NCBI GenBank assembly: GCA_034769895.1
Contig: CM068371.1
Coordinates: 402,023,469-402,087,468 of the forward strand
Reading direction: 5' to 3'
From: Magicicada septendecula
Lineage: Eukaryota > Arthropoda > Insecta > Hemiptera > Cicadidae
DNA: 64,000 nt
Position numbers and translations under genes: made by a program
Shown: positions 35,129-47,211 of the stretch, one piece after another
Layout: every line of letters starts with the position of its first letter
Numbering within the stretch: the first letter of the stretch is position 1
The notes under the pieces: generated by a model
Seen by the model: only the letters and a program-made list of their open reading frames with translations
Told to the model about the DNA's origin: nothing
Database searches by the model: none

Positions 35129-37756
35129 TCAAGATATATTTTTTCCTAAGGAACATGTTTCGGGAGATCCTGTTCTCCCATCTTCAGCCTTCGCCATCTT
35201 GCTTCTGGTGCAGTATTTGTGTGTTGGCTTCTGGATGTTATTAAGGTGGTTTGTTGGTCTTTGGTCCTTCAATGTTGCATTATTGTGTGTGGTTGTGGTA
35301 TCTGTTTTTGTATTTTGTGTATTTTCGATGTTGAGTGCTTTGAATATTGTGTCATGTTTTGTATTGATTTGTATTTGTTCTGGTATTAATTTGTTTTGTG
35401 TTTTATGTTTGTAAATCTGTAAATTTTCCCAAATGTTCATTATGGTGCCTTTGTGTGGTATATGTTTTATTAGTGTTACATTGGTTATGTCTGGGAATTC
35501 ATGTCCTGTGTTTATTGCATGTGTGGCTAAATTGGATTTATATATATTTGGTTTTTTGTATGCATTTAGGTGTTCAAAATAACGTTTTTCAGCTGTTTTT
35601 TTGTTTGTCCTATATAACATTTATTGCAATCTTGGCATTCAATTTTGTATATACCGTTGGTTGTTGTATTATCTTTGTTGTGTGAGCTATTTAGATTTTG
35701 TAATTTATTTTTATTAGTTTTGTATGCTATTTTTATATCTGTGTTTTTAAATAGTTTTGTTAGTTTTGACATTTTATTATTTATATATGTGAATGTGGCC
35801 CATTTTTTGTTGTTGTTATTATTTATGTGTTGTTCAGTTTGATTAATTCTTAATTGTTCAGTTTTTATTTTGTATTTGATTTTATTTTCTATTTTGATCA
35901 TAGTATTTTTATTGTATCCATTTGCATAACCTATTTGGTATATTATATTTCTTTCTTTGTCAGTTTCTTGTTTGTTTAGGGGTATTTTGTACATTCTGTT
36001 AAATAACGAATGAAATGCTGCCATTTTATGTTGTGGTGGGTGGTCAGAATGGTTAGGTATAATGATGTTAGTGGAAGTTGGTTTTCTATATATTGCATAT
36101 TGTATGTGTTTGTTGTTTCTTGTGATGGTTATGTCTAAATAGTTGATTTTGTTATGTTTTTCTTTTTCTTCTGTGAATTGTATTTTGGGATGTATGTTAT
36201 TGATTTGTTTCAGTATGTTCTCTGCATTTGTGTTTTTGTTATTTGATACATATAGTCCATCATCTACATATCTTATCCATATGCCATCTGGGTCATGTGT
36301 TTTTATGATGTTTTGTATTTTGGTGTCTATATGTTGTAGGAATATTTCTGCTATTATGCTTGATAATGGTGATCCCATTGCTAAACCTTCTTTCTGTTGA
36401 TAAATTTTGCTATTAAATTCAAAGTAATTTTGTTTTAGTATTAGTTGGAGACTATTTTTTATTTCGGTTATATATTGTTTGTTTTCATTTTGTTCTATAA
36501 GTTTGTTTATTATTATGTCAATTGTTTCTTCTACTGGGATATTAGTGTACATGTTTGTTATGTCATATGATGTGAAAAATGTATTTTCATTTATATTTAT
36601 TATTTTTAGTTTGTCTATTAATTCGTATGTATTTTTTATGTTATGATGGTTATTTGTTAAATGGTTATTTTTTAGTTTTTGTGCTATTATTCTTGCTATT
36701 TTGTATGTAGGAGCTTTTTTGAAATTGATTAATGGACGTATTGGGTTGTTTAATTTGTGTATTTTTATTAGGCTGTTCATTTTAGGTGGTTCTGGATTAT
36801 TGTTTATATATATGTCTATGTTTTTATTGTTGAAAATGTTTTTATTTGTTTTTATTAGTTTTATTGTTTGTTTAAGATAGTTTTCTGTTGGGTTTTTATC
36901 TAGTTGTACGCATTTATTATTGTTGATGAAGTCTTCGGTTTTTTTGATGTAGTCTGTTTTATCAATGATTACTGTTGCTTGACTTTTGTCTGCTTTAGTT
37001 ATTATTAAATTATTGTTCTTTACTTTATTTTTAATTTCTTTTATTGTTTTTCTTTTGTTTATCTTTGTTTTTCATTTCGCTAGTGATTATTTTTTTAATT
37101 ATATGTGTTGCTTCTGTTCTTTTTTCTTCTTGTATATTGTCTTTTATTAGGTTAATGGCAAATTCTGTTTCTACTATTAAATTTTCTAGATTTTTGTTTG
37201 CATTTTGGGTTATGTTAGTTTTTGACATATTGTTTAAATATTCTGTTTCTTTTTTGTTAAATTCTGCATTGCTGAGGTTAATGGTTCGTGGGTAAAATGT
37301 GTGTTTATTTTTGTTTTTTTGTTCTTGATTTTTGTTTTGTTGTTTTAATGTGTTAAGTTTTTTGTTGATTGTATAAGTCTTTTTGTTTTTCTCAAATCTT
37401 ATTTTATTTTCTATGTTATTGTATTTATTATTCCAAGTGATTGGATGTAATAAATTTGTTAGCTCTAAGTGTAGTTTGTATATGTCTAGTGTTATGCTAT
37501 TTTTCTTACTGTATAATTGATTAATTTCGTTTTGTATCCATAGCCTTTGTGCTTGTTTTATAGTTTTTTGTGCAGTCATATTTTTGTTGTTTGTGTTTAT
37601 GTTGATGTATTTAGGTGTTAATTTATGTTTTTGGCATTGTCTATTGAAGTATATGTTTATGTTTGTGTTCATTAGTTGTTTTTTTCGTGTTTGAAATTTG
37701 TTTAACAATTTGGTAATGTGGTTATATGGAATTGTGGTTATGTTGTTTGTGTACAT
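35129..37756 (-). pseudogene. PLE protein of unit 1: N-terminal region, reverse transcriptase, GIY-YIG endonuclease
   Basis: There are three minus-strand segments. 37756-37031 (241 aa) is the Lys/Asn-rich N-terminal region with HKLTPKYINI and FYPRTINLSNAEF. 37030-35566 holds the polymerase: LIITKADKSQATVII, then, numbering from the Met at 36780, SYDITNMYTNIP (Asp73, first catalytic Asp), GLAMGSPLSS (about 133-141), RYVDDGLY (catalytic pair Asp173-174), INYLDITITR and YRKPTSTN. It ends in NGIYKIECQDCNKCYIGQT, the GIY and YIG halves of the endonuclease. 35620-35129 continues the endonuclease (EKRYFEHLNAYKK) in another frame, then a charged tail. The Met at 36780 is internal to the open frame, not a likely start. 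The frame changes fall at A-runs near 37045 and 35600. No host role is implied; such proteins copy their own RNA into new sites. Confidence 0.9.
35145..35193 (-). ncRNA. hammerhead-like ribozyme core, unit 1
   Basis: The minus strand reads AAGG, CTGAAGA, T, GGGAG, loop AACAGGAT, CTCCC, GAAACATGTTCCTT. Box I and GAAA are present, helix II is a perfect five pairs, ACATGT is self-complementary (a stem III too short to close alone, so dimer pairing is likely), and CCTT pairs with AAGG as stem I. One extra T follows box I. Hammerheads in PLE pseudo-LTRs are established for the family; activity of this one is untested. Confidence 0.65.
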
Positions 37757-38004
37757 GTTAATGTATATTTATGTGAGAGATGATTTGTTATCCGTTATAT
37801 GGTAGTTGATTTCACTTATTTGCTATTCACTTCACTATTTTTTTCTTCACTATACACTTTTGTTTTTGCTTTGTTTTATAACCTCACTTTTCGTTTTTTC
37901 ACTGTAGGCTTATTTACCTTGTATGGTTATATTATTTCAATCACTTTCTGCTACAGTCCGTTTCTTGATATATATAATACTATAATACTTATAACTATTT
38001 TACC

Positions 38005-40632
38005 TCAAGATATATTTTTTCCTAAGGAACATGTTTCGGGAGATCCTGTTCTCCCATCTTCAGCCTTCGCCATCTTGCTTCTGGTGCAGTATTTGTGTGT
38101 TGGCTTCTGGATGTTATTAAGGTGGTTTGTTGGTCTTTGGTCCTTCAATGTTGCATTATTGTGTGTGGTTGTGGTATCTGTTTTTGTATTTTGTGTATTT
38201 TCGATGTTGAGTGCTTTGAATATTGTGTCATGTTTTGTATTGATTTGTATTTGTTCTGGTATTAATTTGTTTTGTGTTTTATGTTTGTAAATCTGTAAAT
38301 TTTCCCAAATGTTCATTATGGTGCCTTTGTGTGGTATATGTTTTATTAGTGTTACATTGGTTATGTCTGGGAATTCATGTCCTGTGTTTATTGCATGTGT
38401 GGCTAAATTGGATTTATATATATTTGGTTTTTTGTATGCATTTAGGTGTTCAAAATAACGTTTTTCAGCTGTTTTTTTGTTTGTCCTATATAACATTTAT
38501 TGCAATCTTGGCATTCAATTTTGTATATACCGTTGGTTGTTGTATTATCTTTGTTGTGTGAGCTATTTAGATTTTGTAATTTATTTTTATTAGTTTTGTA
38601 TGCTATTTTTATATCTGTGTTTTTAAATAGTTTTGTTAGTTTTGACATTTTATTATTTATATATGTGAATGTGGCCCATTTTTTGTTGTTGTTATTATTT
38701 ATGTGTTGTTCAGTTTGATTAATTCTTAATTGTTCAGTTTTTATTTTGTATTTGATTTTATTTTCTATTTTGATCATAGTATTTTTATTGTATCCATTTG
38801 CATAACCTATTTGGTATATTATATTTCTTTCTTTGTCAGTTTCTTGTTTGTTTAGGGGTATTTTGTACATTCTGTTAAATAACGAATGAAATGCTGCCAT
38901 TTTATGTTGTGGTGGGTGGTCAGAATGGTTAGGTATAATGATGTTAGTGGAAGTTGGTTTTCTATATATTGCATATTGTATGTGTTTGTTGTTTCTTGTG
39001 ATGGTTATGTCTAAATAGTTGATTTTGTTATGTTTTTCTTTTTCTTCTGTGAATTGTATTTTGGGATGTATGTTATTGATTTGTTTCAGTATGTTCTCTG
39101 CATTTGTGTTTTTGTTATTTGATACATATAGTCCATCATCTACATATCTTATCCATATGCCATCTGGGTCATGTGTTTTTATGATGTTTTGTATTTTGGT
39201 GTCTATATGTTGTAGGAATATTTCTGCTATTATGCTTGATAATGGTGATCCCATTGCTAAACCTTCTTTCTGTTGATAAATTTTGCTATTAAATTCAAAG
39301 TAATTTTGTTTTAGTATTAGTTGGAGACTATTTTTTATTTCGGTTATATATTGTTTGTTTTCATTTTGTTCTATAAGTTTGTTTATTATTATGTCAATTG
39401 TTTCTTCTACTGGGATATTAGTGTACATGTTTGTTATGTCATATGATGTGAAAAATGTATTTTCATTTATATTTATTATTTTTAGTTTGTCTATTAATTC
39501 GTATGTATTTTTTATGTTATGATGGTTATTTGTTAAATGGTTATTTTTTAGTTTTTGTGCTATTATTCTTGCTATTTTGTATGTAGGAGCTTTTTTGAAA
39601 TTGATTAATGGACGTATTGGGTTGTTTAATTTGTGTATTTTTATTAGGCTGTTCATTTTAGGTGGTTCTGGATTATTGTTTATATATATGTCTATGTTTT
39701 TATTGTTGAAAATGTTTTTATTTGTTTTTATTAGTTTTATTGTTTGTTTAAGATAGTTTTCTGTTGGGTTTTTATCTAGTTGTACGCATTTATTATTGTT
39801 GATGAAGTCTTCGGTTTTTTTGATGTAGTCTGTTTTATCAATGATTACTGTTGCTTGACTTTTGTCTGCTTTAGTTATTATTAAATTATTGTTCTTTACT
39901 TTATTTTTAATTTCTTTTATTGTTTTTCTTTTGTTTATCTTTGTTTTTCATTTCGCTAGTGATTATTTTTTTAATTATATGTGTTGCTTCTGTTCTTTTT
40001 TCTTCTTGTATATTGTCTTTTATTAGGTTAATGGCAAATTCTGTTTCTACTATTAAATTTTCTAGATTTTTGTTTGCATTTTGGGTTATGTTAGTTTTTG
40101 ACATATTGTTTAAATATTCTGTTTCTTTTTTGTTAAATTCTGCATTGCTGAGGTTAATGGTTCGTGGGTAAAATGTGTGTTTATTTTTGTTTTTTTGTTC
40201 TTGATTTTTGTTTTGTTGTTTTAATGTGTTAAGTTTTTTGTTGATTGTATAAGTCTTTTTGTTTTTCTCAAATCTTATTTTATTTTCTATGTTATTGTAT
40301 TTATTATTCCAAGTGATTGGATGTAATAAATTTGTTAGCTCTAAGTGTAGTTTGTATATGTCTAGTGTTATGCTATTTTTCTTACTGTATAATTGATTAA
40401 TTTCGTTTTGTATCCATAGCCTTTGTGCTTGTTTTATAGTTTTTTGTGCAGTCATATTTTTGTTGTTTGTGTTTATGTTGATGTATTTAGGTGTTAATTT
40501 ATGTTTTTGGCATTGTCTATTGAAGTATATGTTTATGTTTGTGTTCATTAGTTGTTTTTTTCGTGTTTGAAATTTGTTTAACAATTTGGTAATGTGGTTA
40601 TATGGAATTGTGGTTATGTTGTTTGTGTACAT
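38005..40632 (-). pseudogene. PLE protein of unit 2
   Basis: Its three predicted segments (40632-39907, about 39906-38442 and 38496-38005) have the same protein sequences as in unit 1, including RYVDDGLY and the CYIGQT motif, and the same frame layout. The shared frame layout means the changes predate the duplication of the unit, or else are tolerated by some recoding. Codon use is extremely A-rich (Asn, Lys, Ile), much more so than the surrounding DNA or the hAT at the right end of the window, suggesting the element evolved under a different base composition. Confidence 0.9.
38021..38069 (-). ncRNA. hammerhead-like ribozyme core, unit 2
   Basis: The same sequence as at 35145-35193, displaced by 2876 bp. 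It lies about 45 bp from the junction between units 1 and 2, so cleavage here and at the other cores would release unit-length RNA from a transcript of the array. Confidence 0.65.
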
Positions 40633-40880
40633 GTTAATGTATATTTATGTGAGAGATGATTTGTTATCCGTTATATGGTAGTTGATTTCACTTATTTGCT
40701 ATTCACTTCACTATTTTTTTCTTCACTATACACTTTTGTTTTTGCTTTGTTTTATAACCTCACTTTTCGTTTTTTCACTGTAGGCTTATTTACCTTGTAT
40801 GGTTATATTATTTCAATCACTTTCTGCTACAGTCCGTTTCTTGATATATATAATACTATAATACTTATAACTATTTTACC

Positions 40881-41268
40881 TCAAGATATATTTTTTCCTA
40901 AGGAACATGTTTCGGGAGATCCTGTTCTCCCATCTTCAGCCTTCGCCATCTTGCTTCTGGTGCAGTATTTGTGTGTTGGCTTCTGGATGTTATTAAGGTG
41001 GTTTGTTGGTCTTTGGTCCTTCAATGTTGCATTATTGTGTGTGGTTGTGGTATCTGTTTTTGTATTTTGTGTATTTTCGATGTTGAGTGCTTTGAATATT
41101 GTGTCATGTTTTGTATTGATTTGTATTTGTTCTGGTATTAATTTGTTTTGTGTTTTATGTTTGTAAATCTGTAAATTTTCCCAAATGTTCATTATGGTGC
41201 CTTTGTGTGGTATATGTTTTATTAGTGTTACATTGGTTATGTCTGGGAATTCATGTCCTGTGTTTATT
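40881..41268 (-). pseudogene. PLE partial unit: end of the endonuclease region only
   Basis: The 103-aa open frame on 41192-40881 equals the last 103 residues of the 35620-35129 segment (from MNIWENLQIY to the end); similarity continues to 41268 and then stops abruptly. This is a 5'-truncated copy lying upstream of unit 2, serving as the upstream pseudo-LTR. Confidence 0.88.
40897..40945 (-). ncRNA. hammerhead-like ribozyme core, partial unit
   Basis: The same core again, displaced by 5752 bp from the first. It is retained in the 415-bp partial unit, upstream of the first full unit in the direction of transcription. Confidence 0.65.
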
Positions 41269-41440
41269 ATTACGTATATATATATTACGTTTATATCGTA
41301 TCACATTATTCGTGAGTATTTTTTATAATTAATAATAAATAACACTTTTCTTACAAGTATATATATTATAACTTATACTTTTGAATATTTACAGTGTCTC
41401 AATAGTTTGAACTATCGTCACCAGAACACACACACACAAG

Positions 41441-41960
41441 CTCTCAAACTGGTCATTTAGACCCAAAGCTTTATAATTTTTCCCTCTTTTCTATCGCTGA
41501 CTTTACTCTCCCAGCCTTTGATCCCTTTCTCCTTCAAATACACCATGACAGCATCTCACCGCCATCTCTTTAGTGTCTCGTACACTAATCACAACATAGT
41601 GTTGTTAGTCTGGATATAGTACGGTATTATAAAGTCTTAATTTGCGCTTCTAGACAACTGTTTCACCCTTAGTAATCTTCCCAGCACACCTATTCGTCTC
41701 AGTCTCCTTCTCTTCCTCACATTTACTTGTCACTCTTATTCCCGAATTACGAACTCCTCTATCTTCCCGAATTCCATTTCCGCAAGTGCGTAACCAAGTG
41801 CGTGGTTTTGCAGTTAAACCTGTTGCTATCGCTTCAACTTCTTTGATTTTAGCTGCAGTTCAATTTTGTCCTCTACCAATTTAGTTATTTCTTTTAGTTT
41901 TCTTTCTTCTCTCCTTATTAATGCTGCACTATATGCATAACCTGTCATTTGTGCGTGTCC
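41441..41960 (-). pseudogene. LINE reverse transcriptase fragment, palm region
   Basis: The minus strand reads MTGYAYSAALIRREERKLKE followed by ITKLVEDKIE, parallel to the GYADDAALIA.....L..IT.LVE block around the catalytic YADD; here the two Asp positions read YS. Further on are MEFGKIEEFV (the EIEEVEEFVYLG block) and LRLYNTVLYPD (the thumb). Stops and frame changes are frequent. It sits about 170 bp beyond the truncated end of the PLE array. Confidence 0.62.
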
Positions 41961-44809
41961 TCGGCGCGGCTGTTGCAAGCTGTTTCAGAAACAAAGTTGG
42001 GGGGGGGGAACTTTCGATAAAAAGTTTTTGACTTTTATCTCTTACTTTGTTAATAGACGTCAATGAAATTCGAACTAGTCGCAAGATCAGTATAAAAACC
42101 TGCTAGAAATTTTGGTTTGACTACCATAAAGCGTATCCAAACAGCAGGACATTATAAACTTCGCGTCTTTTCAGTTTAGAAAAGTTTAAGGTCCCGCATT
42201 CGTATCATCCCCTCGTCCAGATAAAGAGAGAACTAGTAATAATGCTCGTATCCGCCCCACCTCTAAACCAGTTCCTTAACAAAGCCAGAACAATTACTAT
42301 ACGGCTTTACTGTAAAGACGCTGCCACTCTTTTCACGCATACCATAATACCTACTCTAGATTCGTTATCTCGCTGACCCAGTACTTGAACGGATTGCATT
42401 CAACACAACCTTCTCTGCGTACACGACCATAGGATCTCTTGTTTTTCACGAACGGTTCTGTTTTAATTTTTGCTTGCTGTGACAATCACTGATTTACTCG
42501 ATATTTGTAATTTTGGTCCGAAAGAACATCCTCTTTTTATCGATGTATGGTATGTTTTTTAGCTAATCTTCTTACGCGTTTTCTTCAGTTCTATCAGTCG
42601 AACTAATGCGACCAATTATCTGTGTTTGGTTTCGTAAAAATTTGGAGAACCTTCACACACACACACACGTGCGCGCGCGCGCGCAAAGAACTCGGGGACT
42701 ATGCGTGACTGTCTCTCCCTCCGTATCTAATCCACCTCTGCACCTGTGGTATGTCACACACTGTGGAAACTTTTTATTCATAAAATTTTGCTATTTTTGT
42801 CTGTCACGAGTCTTTTAAATTTTAAATTAAGCCTTTTTAACACACAAGCTAATTACGCGTAGTTTGTGTTCTGTATCATTATTTGGGTGATATACTGCGT
42901 CAGGGTGATTCCTATCGTAGGTCTTACTGTCCTTGTTCCTTATCGTAGGAGGATTGGTGTTTATAATTATAAACATTACAGAATTGTTCTTGGAGCCGCA
43001 ACTAGTGTCTGTGCCACTCCTGGCAAACATGGGTTCCGCGCCCCCTGTCGATTGGTGAGAGAGCTGTTAGCAAGCTTGTTTTTTTAATTCTATTACACAA
43101 TGAATGAATAAAACTTATTTTAAAACGGTTTATAATTTTATTAAATTTAACAGTTTAAGCTACAGACATATTACAACCATGTTTTTCTTAAAACGTTTTC
43201 ATAGACAGTTCTTAATATTCGGTAAAATTAGTCTAATTGAGTTTTGTGTGTGACAGATTTTTAGGTGTAGGAAACGACTCGAAAACGTGATTCTTTATTA
43301 GTACTTACATAATTACATTAAACGACATCTTCAATGCTGTCTGGTTATGAAACAAGTGTAATGAAGAAACCATATCAAATGTTTCAAATATTTAACTTGT
43401 GAGCTTTTTGTATTAAGTATTAAAGACGTTAATCATATATAAATCAAATCCTAAAATAAATTTAATTTAATCCATATGAAACAGACGAAGCTTTCTTAAG
43501 TTCACTTGAAATAATGTGAAATTAGAATTTGATCCTGTCTCACACTGCTTTTTAAGTAATTTTAAATAATTTCAGTATTTAAAATTTCATTCACTTGAAG
43601 CAGCTGTTACAGAAGAATAAGAAATATCTTCAAGGCTGTGGTCAAGTTTGAATATTCTTCTTCGAACCTATGTTGGTAAATTAGGCTCAAAAATGTTGCT
43701 GCAGTCGCCGATTTCATAGTACCATTATCTGGTAAGGCATCGTGTTTCCAGCTTATCGTCCCTTTAGGTTTACTCGTTTTCATTTATGTCATTTTTATTA
43801 TGCTTCCACATTAGATTCCACGTTATACAAAAATGCATCACATTTCCCTATTAAAATATTTATTATTATTTGCGGAAATTATTAGAGTTCCTGAACACTT
43901 TCATATACAAATACTATTTTGCCATTTTGTCAACCCGTCTCTAGTTTCGGGCCTGGTTCTCGTAGAACTTTTCTTTTTAGTTTTCTAAACTCTTTTTATG
44001 AATATGGTATGGTATGCATACTCTTCGCGTTTTTGACTTAATTAATGATTAATACTTATGTTAGTTTATTTATGAATTTAAAGAAAATTGGAAAGACCTT
44101 TCCGGGTCATTTGTTGGATCAGGGTCTGAGTGTCAACAAAAAAATTACCTGCCCGCTGTCCCACAAAGGATGTGAATCACTGGACTACATTGCAAGAGCT
44201 ACGCGTAGGCTACTTAAGATGCGGTGGTGAAAAGCTTATCACGTTATTCGAAACAAAGATAATTAATTGTTAATACATTAGAAAACTATTCTCCTTTATA
44301 AACAAGGAGTTTTTTTTAAATGTCGAGTAACGTAGATTTTGCGTGTTGTTTGTTTGTGCAACCCACGCTATAGCCTTTGGCCTTACGCCCTCAGATTAGA
44401 TATTTAAAGCAAGAACAACAGAAGCGCCCAGCTGTCTGACCGTGTGTTTTGTTCAAATACAACGGTATTTCTTTTTGAGTTCAGCCAGCTGGTTTTTTTT
44501 TACTCGATGAGGCATACTCTGTACACAGTAAATACGTAGTTTTTGAAAGACAAGACAACAGAAAGTAGTTTGGTGTGTTGTAAACGCCGACCGGTGTTAC
44601 ACTTCGTAGGTTGTTGCTCGCTACACTGTGCCGCTTGGTTTTGTTTCCACCGTCTTCCGGTCGGCCATTCTTTTTCACAAATTCAATTTCACAAAGGTAG
44701 ATGAGCCACTACTATCCCTGCCTTTGTAATACCCCTACACTTATCGTTGCAGAGATTTCTGTTTTTTCCGCGTCGTGAAGCTTACTTTTTTATTTCGTCA
44801 GTGATATTT
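41961..44809. other. no recognisable gene; CA/CG microsatellite
   Basis: No supported gene. An alternating purine/pyrimidine tract lies at about 42654-42684 (CA repeat running into a CG repeat), with poly-G at about 42000-42008. The rest is AT-rich with short chance frames. Confidence 0.4.
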
Positions 44810-45300
44810 TTTTGGCGTGATCTCTTCCTCAACCTCAGCTTATCCTTCTTCTATTCGGAACCCAGTTCAACAACAGTTTAGGCCAACGATCAACAGGCAT
44901 TAGTTGCACGTAGTTGTACAACATGGGAATCTACATACTTTTGGTGTCTAATGCGTTGGAACGTGCTCTAGAAACTCATCTCCACTAGTTAGAGCCATCG
45001 GAAGATTCTTTTATTTAACTCCGAAGTTTTAAAGCCGTAGGTGACTATGCTTTCCAATATAGTAGAGTAAACCATCTTCTTGGTTTTGTGGGTTGTTTTA
45101 TCACTCCAGATAACTGAACTACCCTATCGCAATCGTTCTAGTTTTATTCTGTTGCTGATTTCTTTATCATTACTAAAATCTTTTGAAAACGTCACATCTT
45201 CTAATTTTCTAGCATTAAATCTGTTTGTCGTTTGGGCTCCTTCACTTCCGGTCACCAGCTTTTCGGAAACAAACGTTTTATTCAAAATTTAAGGCGAGAC
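44810..45300 (-). pseudogene. LINE reverse transcriptase, C-terminal fragment
   Basis: The minus strand reads ARKLEDVTFSKDFSNDKEIS, NRIKLERL, SVIWSDKTTHKTKKMVYSTI and LESIVTYGFKTSELNKR, then LVEMSF and, further on, WPKLLLNWVPNRRR. This follows the LINE order YLG..FS.D, NRI, K.KK.IY.TI..SIVTYG.ETW.L, VEM, GRR. The long first frame has only one stop up to the VTYG block, so it is moderately preserved. It looks closer to the 32.5- and 52-kb fragments (KLNSILWDK type) than to the 10.7-kb type. Confidence 0.8.
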
Positions 45301-47211
45301 TGCAAAATTTTTACTCTTCTTGGAGTTTTCAGATCACGTTATTAGAGTCCGTTAGTCTAATGCAATCACAACGTGATCATCCGTGGATAGAAGTGTGTAT
45401 ACTATTTCTATTATTTCTTTAAACTTTGTATTTAGCCTACAATATGACGTGGATTTTATTTCAAACATTATTATAGCTTCTTATAAAGTTTCCTAACTAT
45501 ATGTATCCATACAGTAATTAGACAATAAATATATAAAAGTAAAGTGCTTTTGCTGTGTATTACTTAAAGATAAATTAGATTGTAAACACCCGTCTTATGG
45601 GAGGGGCCTCCAGTGGCGTAGATATTCCACTAGTGGTTACAGACTACTCGGTTGCGCGACTACGAAGAAAGAAGAAACTAGCTTTCCTGAAACGGAATTA
45701 AAACCGTTGGGAAACGTCCACGATTATAGCATATATCCACCGTGTGAGGCAGTTAATAAGAAGATTATCCGATCACGGTGATACACAAGATAGGCGGCTA
45801 CATATCTGATCAGTGTGAAAAATCGTGGGAATATCTTCACCGCGAATTTTACAGTACCGCTGTCTGCTTGAGAGAGAACCAGCCCGTAAGGGATTATACT
45901 TTGAACGAATGCGCCGGACGTTACACATATTGTGCAATATTAATCGCAACAAGTGGCTACATAATTACCGGTTTAATTGTCAATAAACATGGGTGCGAGT
46001 CGACAGTAACAACGAAACCTGCTACGACAAAGAGAACAGAAAAACATTATTACGTTAAGTACGCGCCGAAAAGATTTAAAATACCACGACGTGCACAAAT
46101 TGGCTTCATCGTGTACTGTGTTGTGGTACTTCATAGCCCAGTGGAAGTTTGTGAGTGTTGAGGTTTGCCGGCCGCCTGTCGCAATTGTTTCGTCGTGACC
46201 CACAGTCACTTTCGTTTTTTATGCGACCGTGTGTATGTGTGTTTGCGCGCGCGCACGTGTGTTTCATAGAAGAAACGTTTATGGTGGCCGGTAGCGGTAT
46301 TTTATTAGCTATCCTCGCCGAGACGGAATTGGCGGTTCTGTTTTTGAAAGCCGTCAGCATGTTTATTATTTTGTAGAGTATTCAGTGTCTTTTCGCATTA
46401 TCCTTATGAAATATTCGCGATAAAATACGTATGGCCCTGTTGTTACAGTATGTGGCTCGACTTGCAAATTTAAACGTTACATGCATGCGTAAAGAAAACC
46501 TAGACGGATGAGAACACGGCGGCAATGGTGGTTGGGTATCTGCACTCTAAAGGGTAGACGATTAATTAGTTAATTGTTTTTAAACAACAGAAATATTGTT
46601 GCATTGTTCACGTAGAATGTTTTTGAAAAATTAAGATGACCCTCGATCGTTGGATAAGAAAACTGTTCACATCGTCAGTTTCTAATATTAAAAATTCGTA
46701 GAGCTTCTCAATAAATTCGTGTATAGGCTACAGTAGCATTGTTGGCGCTAACGTTCAACAGAAAGTTAATCCGCACCACAAAAACTCATTGTTTTTTGGT
46801 TGTGATGTATCTCGGTGAGATAATACGCACTTTGAACCGCTTCCTTATAATGGTTTTTCTCATGGGATAGGTAATTTTTACAGTTTTTCCTGGTTCTTAC
46901 TGTTATTTTCAATCGTTACATTGATCAAAGTATGGGCCTAGTAATTCTAGGAGCATTCCTTTCAATTGGGAATTAAAATTGGAATTTGGAAATTATTCCT
47001 CTCCTTTAATAAATTCAACTTCCAATCGTGGGGCAGCTAAGCTGGTCGTGCCCCAGTGGTTGCAGTGTCCGGGTAAACCCGATGACTGCCTGATGCGTCT
47101 GATACGTGAGTGAGCCTTGCGCAGTATAAAGATGGAGCCCTCCTGCAAGGAGGTATGGAGGCTATTAGTGTGAAGCTGAACCGTGGAGTGATTCGCAACG
47201 GCTGAGGGTGG
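45301..47211. other. no recognisable gene
   Basis: No supported gene. A plus frame at 45778-46161 (127 aa) has no motif or splice context that I recognise. GT/GC dinucleotide tracts occur near 46228-46262. A moderately GC-rich block at 47030-47210 weakly resembles 48690-48790 on the other side of the Jockey-like LINE. Confidence 0.4.

Larger units (their letters stand above)
35102..41268 (-). mobile_element. Penelope-like element, tandem array of two units and a partial third
   Basis: Unit 1 is 35102-37977, unit 2 is 37978-40853, and a partial unit spans 40854-41268. The period is exactly 2876 bp, and I found no difference between units where I compared them. All are transcribed on the minus strand, so the order 5' to 3' is a 415-bp 3'-end piece, full unit, full unit, then (TA)34. 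Head-to-tail arrangement with a partial copy upstream, which acts as a pseudo-LTR, is the known form of Penelope-like retroelements. Each unit carries a reverse transcriptase, a GIY-YIG endonuclease domain and a hammerhead-like core near its 3' end. Near-identity implies a recent event or concerted copying; an assembly artefact cannot be excluded by eye. Confidence 0.93.

Noticed and set aside
35624-36400. Several other plus-strand hydrophobic frames inside the PLE array
   Set aside because: Antisense of the reverse-transcriptase frame, which has clear motifs.
37799-38290. Plus-strand open frame of 163 aa rich in Leu, Phe and Val, resembling membrane protein
   Set aside because: It lies opposite the A-rich PLE gene; T-rich antisense codons give hydrophobic residues. 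It recurs with the array period, so it is a shadow.
35102-41268. CRISPR-like or satellite array
   Set aside because: The 2876-bp period and the reverse-transcriptase/GIY-YIG content identify a retroelement array.
45778-46161. Plus-strand frame of 127 aa
   Set aside because: Opens without promoter or splice context and overlaps antisense frames; no family recognised.
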